In this document: positions 19,301 through 22,060 of the stretch, piece after piece
How the letters are laid out: the number at the start of each line of letters is the position of its first letter
Position numbering within the stretch: the first letter of the stretch is position 1
Virus record (IMG/VR): IMGVR_UViG_3300029787_003226
Coordinates: 1-22,060 of that record
Reading direction: 5' to 3' (one strand)
DNA: 22,060 nt
Origin: a virus
Made by a program: the position numbers and the translations under genes
The notes under the pieces: generated by a model
Seen by the model: only the letters and a program-made list of their open reading frames with translations
Told to the model about the DNA's origin: nothing
The model's database searches: none

Positions 19301-20446
19301 ATTACCTGCTGTGAGAGCAAAGGTAAATGTATCAACTGTCGGTGCTCCTGTTACCTGATAATAACCATCAGTAGCACTGCCAGAAATAAAGTCACAGTAT
19401 ACGCGGTCATTCGTAGATAAACCATGAGCAGCCCTCGTTACTGTTACAACGTTACTGGATAAAGCGTATGTACCAGATCTAAATTGATTCTCTAGTTCAT
19501 ATACTTGCTCGGAAGCATCAAAGCTACCAGATACACCTGATAGTTTTAATCTTACCTGTCCAGATCCATGTTTTCCTGTGGCACCCTGTATACCTTTGAT
19601 ACCTTCGTTAGCGAAGTATATAAAGGAGTTCTGCCACTCACAACGAACACCATTAGTTAATAGTATACCAATAGAGTTTGGTACGATGAATGTACATTCG
19701 TTGAATAATATAGATGTCTCTAGTGTATTTGCGTTAGCAATAGCTCCATCTAGTTTAGCACCACGACCCGCATCACCTGCGTCATATCCATATGGGTCAC
19801 TAGCAGATGTTGTTGATCCTTTGTTTAATACTGTTACTCTTTGTATATAAGCACTTCTTTCTGAATTCCAATCGTTAGCACCAACGAAGGCATAACCTGT
19901 ATCGTTGCCACTGTTATAGAACATGTCCTTAACAGTCAGTTCTGATACGGTGGTGTCACCGTTCATGATGAAACAGTCAAGGTCGTTTGTTGCTGTTGTG
20001 GGGTATATATTTGTTGCTCTTAAACCTGCTCCTCTAACTGCCACTCCGTCTGGAACTGTTAGTGGAAATTCTTCTTGGTATTCACCAGCTGCTACGTTAA
20101 CTGTATCTCCAGATGTAGCAGCAGCTAAGGCATACTTAAGTGTTAGGAATGGAGTTGAGGAATGTCTACCTCTAGCACCGCCTCCTAATAGAGAAGCAGC
20201 GTTAGTACCAGTTTTAGCTACGAATAGATGATTACTAGGACCATTAGTAATATCAGACGCTAGCATAGACGCAGTAACACTAGCAGTGTTTGGTGCTGCG
20301 TTACCTATCTCTACGATAGAACCTGAATTGTTAACAAAGAGTTTCTTATCCGCAATATTAATTGCGACTTCCTTATCGACTAGATCGGTATTAGTCGGTG
20401 TCGCGTTCGGGGTTGTCGAGCTCTTTAGTTTGATCCTCGTTGCCAT
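13316..20446 (-). CDS. Giant tail-fibre-like protein with beta-helix, LamG and cupredoxin-like domains
   Basis: This frame has 2,376 residues, from ATG at 20446 to TAA at 13318-13316. Order of parts: residues 1-50, an MATRIKLKSST...EVAINIADKKLFV head common in marine phage fibres; about 72-300, a right-handed beta-helix (NHLFVAKTG, PFLTLKYALAAA, VPDGVAVRGAG); about 424-625, a LamG/concanavalin-like jelly roll (TASLELDGTGDFI, WHHVAVARYNGTTRLFVDG, GYIDEIRVSHG); about 870-1300, GxGYT..PT repeats; about 1312-1412, a cupredoxin-like domain with His1351, Cys1399, His1402 and Met1405; about 1419-1535, 1859-1940 and 2106-2200, VGD/GSG repeats; about 1977-1996, GGIRYNTSTSQFEGYNG. The C-terminus ends TTTKVKV, and I recognise no autocleaving chaperone in it. 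The weak AGAG before the start and the 56-base overlap suggest translational coupling to the small upstream gene. Likely a host-contacting fibre or adhesin; no catalytic site is evident. Confidence 0.95.
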   Translation of the reverse strand: MATRIKLKSSTTPNATPTNTDLVDKEVAINIADKKLFVNNSGSIVEIGNAAPNTASVTASMLASDITNGPSNHLFVAKTGTNAASLLGGGARGRHSSTPFLTLKYALAAATSGDTVNVAAGEYQEEFPLTVPDGVAVRGAGLRATNIYPTTATNDLDCFIMNGDTTVSELTVKDMFYNSGNDTGYAFVGANDWNSERSAYIQRVTVLNKGSTTSASDPYGYDAGDAGRGAKLDGAIANANTLETSILFNECTFIVPNSIGILLTNGVRCEWQNSFIYFANEGIKGIQGATGKHGSGQVRLKLSGVSGSFDASEQVYELENQFRSGTYALSSNVVTVTRAAHGLSTNDRVYCDFISGSATDGYYQVTGAPTVDTFTFALTAGNTSGNVTYKKAVGYGNIASNDGNYIYLTGKGEGQFTTALETGKTLTPNADARLDTSIKKFGTASLELDGTGDFIGIETSEDFGFGTANFALEAFVYASSLTGDNVIFDFRTGSNTDTAPKLWHNGGTVKFGSGTTEHISGGTLSINTWHHVAVARYNGTTRLFVDGTSVGTYSDSNNYGSTKPLNIGANYGSVGSDFFTGYIDEIRVSHGTARFTGNFTAPSSEYGIDVNTVLLVHFNGTDQASTFSDSPSPKDVRSSGGDSATGVSLVDYSAFGCELKSIASANIYGLKGAVSDGNGCKLILSAHNFMYIGSGKDFTNDTSLANQANEVVETNGGRVFYSSTDQKGDFRVGEVFLVDQETGNVNFQSTSSSQQATSIGLSDSTGTTNIFPAYIETGNIRLAGNTFSTTSGALLIDPAGNEDITFNGEVIFNENAYFDANKVGSFNTAQTGSIDIFLGQQQRRGGFNAYGLLSDTNLLISTEKLSTITVAQTGDGYTGGSQTLTLDTNPAVNGQANCTIDTTDGSLKTVTVTNVGSLYTSPPTIGFTAGTTNPDATAVLEQYGVINRIDLADGGSGYTGAPTITIEEPQTVSFGTFDDISGTTITITDNPFINGLRVVYDNNGGSEAIGLTQGNTYYIVNKSGNTFGVSSSNGGSAISLTTSADSESGESHSFKGVNAAATVTESGGSITGITVTEPGTLYDGSSLPTISFSEDVGATAAAFTVYCGRSIASVAIGSRGSGYTSAPTVSVTNDTTDTTGSGGAATATIGYPIGAVNITNIGSGYNFNPTILITGGDPITDAVLTPSFSKRNARLSGIEITGPGVGYSTAPTLTLIGGAGGDAETSVNIQSLTGNITNNGSAYTPGTYTGVNFSFVSGGTAPTNVATADFVIPGWEGNISNAGSGYTDGQYDGVNAYNVPTQTFAVTVISNPGTPPPDNVYVIDGSTQAAITMVEGNTYRFDQSDTSNSGHPLLIGREDGETLNNDIVAIPVGTAGTAGAFTDVVLRPGVAGETADYICSTHANMGASITINSGSTGDYGTGLSLDVTVAGGVVTVVKSNAQGENYFVGDQVSATAQELGGAGSNFIFTLSGNNLVVSTVENISLTGGPYTVGDVLSADAADIGGSGSGFQYTVTKVGFIRDVTVNEGGFGYNVGQTLLPRVNGNESGPATTGNPFALTVGAVTSADRFEFTHDGALISDAFKLAGTKDPTLYEGTISVGKQATVFQVEGEFGHITTSGNITADGDLVVKGNMSFGDDAAVDTITTTANQTVTGDTAQTGNLTLVGDITQTVGNVALTNVTANLADGTAAAPSLNFVTSQTTGFFHKNPDEFGIAIAGVERAVYGTSFNIGNDFQVGVDSTTASPVFKVDTANATIITGTAQVGLQINNDASIQAIGTNADVDLTLTPKGAGGVTFTGAVDRDFKIMNGSATALKVEMDKGNVESLGYIQANGRSRITDTEISNVAQGVVKSFGEILTLDTSGSGTTFTDGTFTAVAVTSTGTGKGTGATVDVTVTSSSITSVVINASGKDYVSGDTVVLDSAIIGTDAAQTVIITDVAGSGLSFKPGPARNIKMDTTGTLIVPVGDTNNRPPADDTYLGGIRYNTSTSQFEGYNGIDYVSLGGVRDVDQDTYILTETTPGSDEDTFEFYAEGINNLSLDKDKFTIRTAKLMDVNGTLSINGTVGQDTLDVQRKGTSLFKVRGSKDAEITGGFFMKNQLVAGTIATFTDGTLGANPGTFNATAAAYDLSSTFTGVAGVSEFAGSGATFDIVTDANGTISSITINSGGINFEINEVITIGGGLLGGGAGTDVTFTVETLSNADVAHGKISALQNELRFNMNSDKQFLSLDSTGAEASLKVNRTYNAGGATSYLTVLDSTATFVELDSARVEGGSIPSFTTTVNIAQFDKTSYKGAKTLITLESNDGKVHMFEVTSICGASGTVAHATITNSITSDNDLMDASVNLNGDSVQITLAKSSQASSSTTFTGRYTTTKVKV
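16210..16512 (-). other. Cupredoxin-like domain with intact type-1 copper ligand set
   Basis: This covers residues about 1312-1412 of the 2,376-residue protein. It starts DNVYVIDGSTQAAITMVEGN and continues YRFDQSDTSNSGHPLLIG, then closes with DYICSTHANMGASITI. The ligand pattern is His1351 (codon 16396-16394), Cys1399 (16252-16250), His1402 (16243-16241) and Met1405 (16234-16232). C-x2-H-x2-M is the spacing I recall for the ligand loop of amicyanin, and the His-to-Cys distance of 48 is close to that of plastocyanin. Related HPL...C..H..MG domains occur, as I remember, in other marine phage proteins. Copper binding is an inference. Confidence 0.7.
16530..17860 (-). repeat. Array of GxGYTxxPT beta repeats
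   Basis: In protein space this stretch holds about nine related units in the 2,376-residue protein, among them GDGYTGGS, GSLYTSPPTIGF, GSGYTGAPTITI, GSGYTSAPTVSV, GSGYNFNPTILI, GVGYSTAPTLTL, GSAYTPGTY and GSGYTDGQY. Spacing varies. One span between units carries an HSFKGVN segment. The repeats look like short beta hairpins forming a fibre shaft. Similar units recur in the giant protein at about 2170-3360. Confidence 0.8.
18572..19177 (-). other. LamG / concanavalin-like jelly-roll domain in the 2,376-residue protein
   Basis: This covers residues about 424-625. The signatures are those of the Laminin_G_3 type: KKFGTASLELDGTGDFI, then FALEAFVYASS, a WHHVAVARYNGTTRLFVDG strand pair, and GYIDEIRVSHGTARFTGNF near the end. 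The family often binds sugars or glycoproteins, so a glycan-binding function on the host surface is a reasonable inference. The ligand cannot be read from the sequence. Confidence 0.85.
19547..20233 (-). other. Beta-helix (pectate-lyase-like fold) domain in the 2,376-residue protein
   Basis: This covers residues about 72-300. The sequence opens with NHLFVAKTG, then PFLTLKYALAAATSGDTV and VAAGEYQEEFPLTVPDGVAV, the DUF1565-like entry of many right-handed beta-helices. Later rungs (TTVSELTVKDMFY, NGVRCEWQNSFIYF) alternate short strands and turns. The fold is usual in phage adhesins. I see no lyase or hydrolase residue set, so I call it a binding scaffold only. The C-terminal limit is approximate. 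Confidence 0.75.
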
Positions 20447-20621
20447 TTATAGCATTCTCTGATGATTGATCTTGGTTAATAGTATTTAACTGGTTTTGTA
20501 AGTCCAGTGTTTTCGCTTCAAGCATGATGTTAGCGAGTGTCAGTTCAGAAACTTTACGTTGTAATGTAGCAATGATAATGTTGATGTCCATAATAATATC
20601 AGTGTTAGAAGACACCTCCAT
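20391..20621 (-). CDS. Small coiled-coil protein between fibre genes
   Basis: This is a 76-residue frame from ATG at 20621, overlapping the upstream gene by 17 bases and the downstream gene by 56. The second ATG at 20591 (residue 11, MDINIII) would give 66 residues and start just after the upstream stop. It resembles the start I remember for small cyanophage proteins of this kind, but neither start has a clear Shine-Dalgarno sequence. Residues 13-45 show heptad-like spacing of I/L/V (IIIATLQRKVSELTLANIML), predicting a coiled coil. The C-terminal third is acidic, rich in N, Q, D and E, and probably disordered. It is the only frame filling the 158-base gap between its large neighbours, which supports it being real. 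A helper of fibre trimerisation or attachment is possible but unproven. Confidence 0.8.
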   Translation of the reverse strand: MEVSSNTDIIMDINIIIATLQRKVSELTLANIMLEAKTLDLQNQLNTINQDQSSENAINGNEDQTKELDNPERDTD

Positions 20622-22060
20622 CTAGGGTGTCTGTCCAAACAGGAACGCCTAATGATGTTACTGTCAAGACTTGGAAAGAAGTTGTTGCGTCACTTCCTGT
20701 GCCAGGTGATGCTATGTTAGCAGCAGCAGTTACCTGCATCGCAGAAGAACCATTACCGTAAGGAACACCATATTGAGTAAAGGTTGAAACACCTGTACCA
20801 CCATATTGGACTTCGAGATCAGTATCAAGTTCAAGATCTCCTAAAACAACAGTACCACGATTACCTGTTACTCCGAACACGGTAGCAGTGTCTGTAGCAT
20901 TTTCAATGAATGTCCAAGCACCTGCTCCATCAGCACCGCCTGTACGATCATATCCAAAGAAACCAAACTGAGCAGCACTACCTGTATGGTAGTGTACCTT
21001 CACACCTCTATCTAGGCCATCACTAGCATCCCTAGTTGCAGTAAGAGCTCCACCTGAATCAATATTTCCAGTGATTGCTTGGTCTAAAGTAATCTGCTTT
21101 AGTCCAGTATTGATAGAAGCAATAGATGTTGAGTTTGCTATGTTTGTTCCAGTAATATCATCACCAACGTTTAGTCCTGTTACTCTGTCCACAGTTAGAA
21201 CTGTAGCACCTGAAGTAGCGGATGCTGTTAATGATAGAGCAGTTGTAGGATCACCTAATTCAATAGTAGGATCGTTAACGCTCATTGAAGCACTGTTAAC
21301 AGTTGTTGTAGTACCATCAATCTGTAGGTCACCTTTGATGATAACCAAACCTTCTGAATCATTACCAGCTGGGAATGGGTCAATGATCATCTCTGTACCA
21401 GAAGTAGTTTCGATTCTATTAGCATCGAACTTTAACTGGTCAATAGTCAACTCTCCAGTTATGTTCTGAGTAGCGTTGATTGTTTGTGTGCCTTGGAACT
21501 CAACTCCAGCAGCAAATGTAACTGTTGAGTTAACAGTCATGGTATCTGTGTTAGCAGTACCAATCGTTACGTCATCATCTACAACTAAGTCTTTGATCCA
21601 TGCTTTAGCACCAACTGCTAAACCACCTGATACCATTACAGCAGCAGTGGTTGAGTTAGATGCTGTAGTAGTGTCAGCAAATGTTACTTGAACACCTGTG
21701 TCATACTGCTGATCAGCACCAGCCCATCTTAGTTTGTCTAGAGTTGTTTCATCATAATATACACGTGCGTCATTTCCTGTACCGAACTTTAGGGGGATAT
21801 CGTCCTGTATAAGAACTGAAGCAGCTGCGTTACCACCTGATACTCTTCTGACTTGTAAGTCACCATCAGAGTCGTCCCAGACTAACTCAAGGTCACCAGT
21901 GGTTCCGAATTCTACTTCTTGTCCATCTTGGAATACAACCTTACCAGCTCCGTTAGCACCTATGATTAGGTCTGCGTCTGTTGTGCTTGTGTCAATTACG
22001 TTCGAGTTGATCTGAACGTCATCAACCAAGAGTTGATCTATTTTACTATTACTATCTACA
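20605..22060 (-). CDS. Phage virion structural / tail-fibre-like protein, start outside window
   Basis: The frame is open to the window edge and gives 484 residues up to TAA at 20607-20605. A TTG at 22029 could be mistaken for the start, but the ten codons upstream stay open and run into the conserved-looking LLVDDVQINSNVI, so the true start is upstream of this window. Visible parts, counted from the edge: beta-rich strands with the GAGKV, DLELVWDDSDGDL and TTAAVMVSGGLAVG motifs typical of cyanophage structural proteins; a DPTIELGDPT...DRGVKVHYHTG...FGFFGYDRTGG module (about residues 265-375) with a VGDDITGTNI segment inside it; and a C-terminus with YGGTGVSTFTQYGVPYGNG and WTDTLDGGVF. The last module recurs at the ends of such proteins as I remember them. 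No enzyme motif is visible. The end overlaps the next gene by 17 bases. Probable role: part of a tail fibre or another late virion component. Confidence 0.9.
   Translation of the reverse strand, partial: VDSNSKIDQLLVDDVQINSNVIDTSTTDADLIIGANGAGKVVFQDGQEVEFGTTGDLELVWDDSDGDLQVRRVSGGNAAASVLIQDDIPLKFGTGNDARVYYDETTLDKLRWAGADQQYDTGVQVTFADTTTASNSTTAAVMVSGGLAVGAKAWIKDLVVDDDVTIGTANTDTMTVNSTVTFAAGVEFQGTQTINATQNITGELTIDQLKFDANRIETTSGTEMIIDPFPAGNDSEGLVIIKGDLQIDGTTTTVNSASMSVNDPTIELGDPTTALSLTASATSGATVLTVDRVTGLNVGDDITGTNIANSTSIASINTGLKQITLDQAITGNIDSGGALTATRDASDGLDRGVKVHYHTGSAAQFGFFGYDRTGGADGAGAWTFIENATDTATVFGVTGNRGTVVLGDLELDTDLEVQYGGTGVSTFTQYGVPYGNGSSAMQVTAAANIASPGTGSDATTSFQVLTVTSLGVPVWTDTLDGGVF

Noticed and set aside
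19547-20233. Polysaccharide lyase or depolymerase activity for the beta-helix
   Set aside because: The fold is suggested, but no catalytic residue set is visible; many phage beta-helices only bind.
20444-20451. TATAAATG as a second late promoter
   Set aside because: It differs from the consensus at the last base and covers the ATG of the fibre gene, so transcription would begin inside the coding sequence.
22027-22029. TTG as the start of the first structural gene
   Set aside because: The frame continues open for ten more codons to the window edge and reads into a plausible fibre-protein sequence; the gene simply begins outside.

Overview
The window looks like part of the virion-structure region of a T4-like marine myovirus, most likely a cyanophage or close marine relative. 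The evidence is the protein style and one promoter. The proteins are very large, low in cysteine and made of beta repeats that I recognise from tail-fibre and other virion proteins of T4-like cyanophages: an MATRIKLK-type N-terminus, IRYNTSTSQFEGYNG, VWHAGNDG, GSGYTSAPTV and HGL..GD repeats, and VGI.NTNP motifs. A TATAAATA box matches the T4 late-promoter consensus. Lines I sampled are near 40% GC. Nothing names the host, and no tRNA, insertion sequence, CRISPR array or metabolic gene was seen.

Everything is coded on the minus strand, so transcription runs from the high coordinates to the low ones. In that order: (1) a structural protein of at least 484 residues whose start lies beyond base 22060; (2) a 76-residue (or 66-residue) coiled-coil protein overlapping both neighbours; (3) a 2,376-residue fibre-like protein with a beta-helix, a LamG-type lectin fold, an array of GSGYT repeats and a cupredoxin-like domain that keeps all four type-1 copper ligands; (4) a 179-residue protein with its own late promoter; (5) a giant open frame of at least 4,246 codons, from base 12739 off the low end of the window. 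It has two beta-helix segments about 2,000 residues apart, with arrays of two different internal repeats between them.

The genes are packed end to end. The longest non-coding gap is 23 bases, and it holds the late promoter and ribosome binding site, so no stretch over 300 bases lacks a gene. Together the genes look like one late-expressed module for the adhesive, host-facing parts of the tail. That role is inferred from domain content and family resemblance; no residue here proves a specific receptor or enzyme activity. The least expected features are the copper-site cupredoxin fold in a phage fibre and the long repeat insertion in the giant protein.
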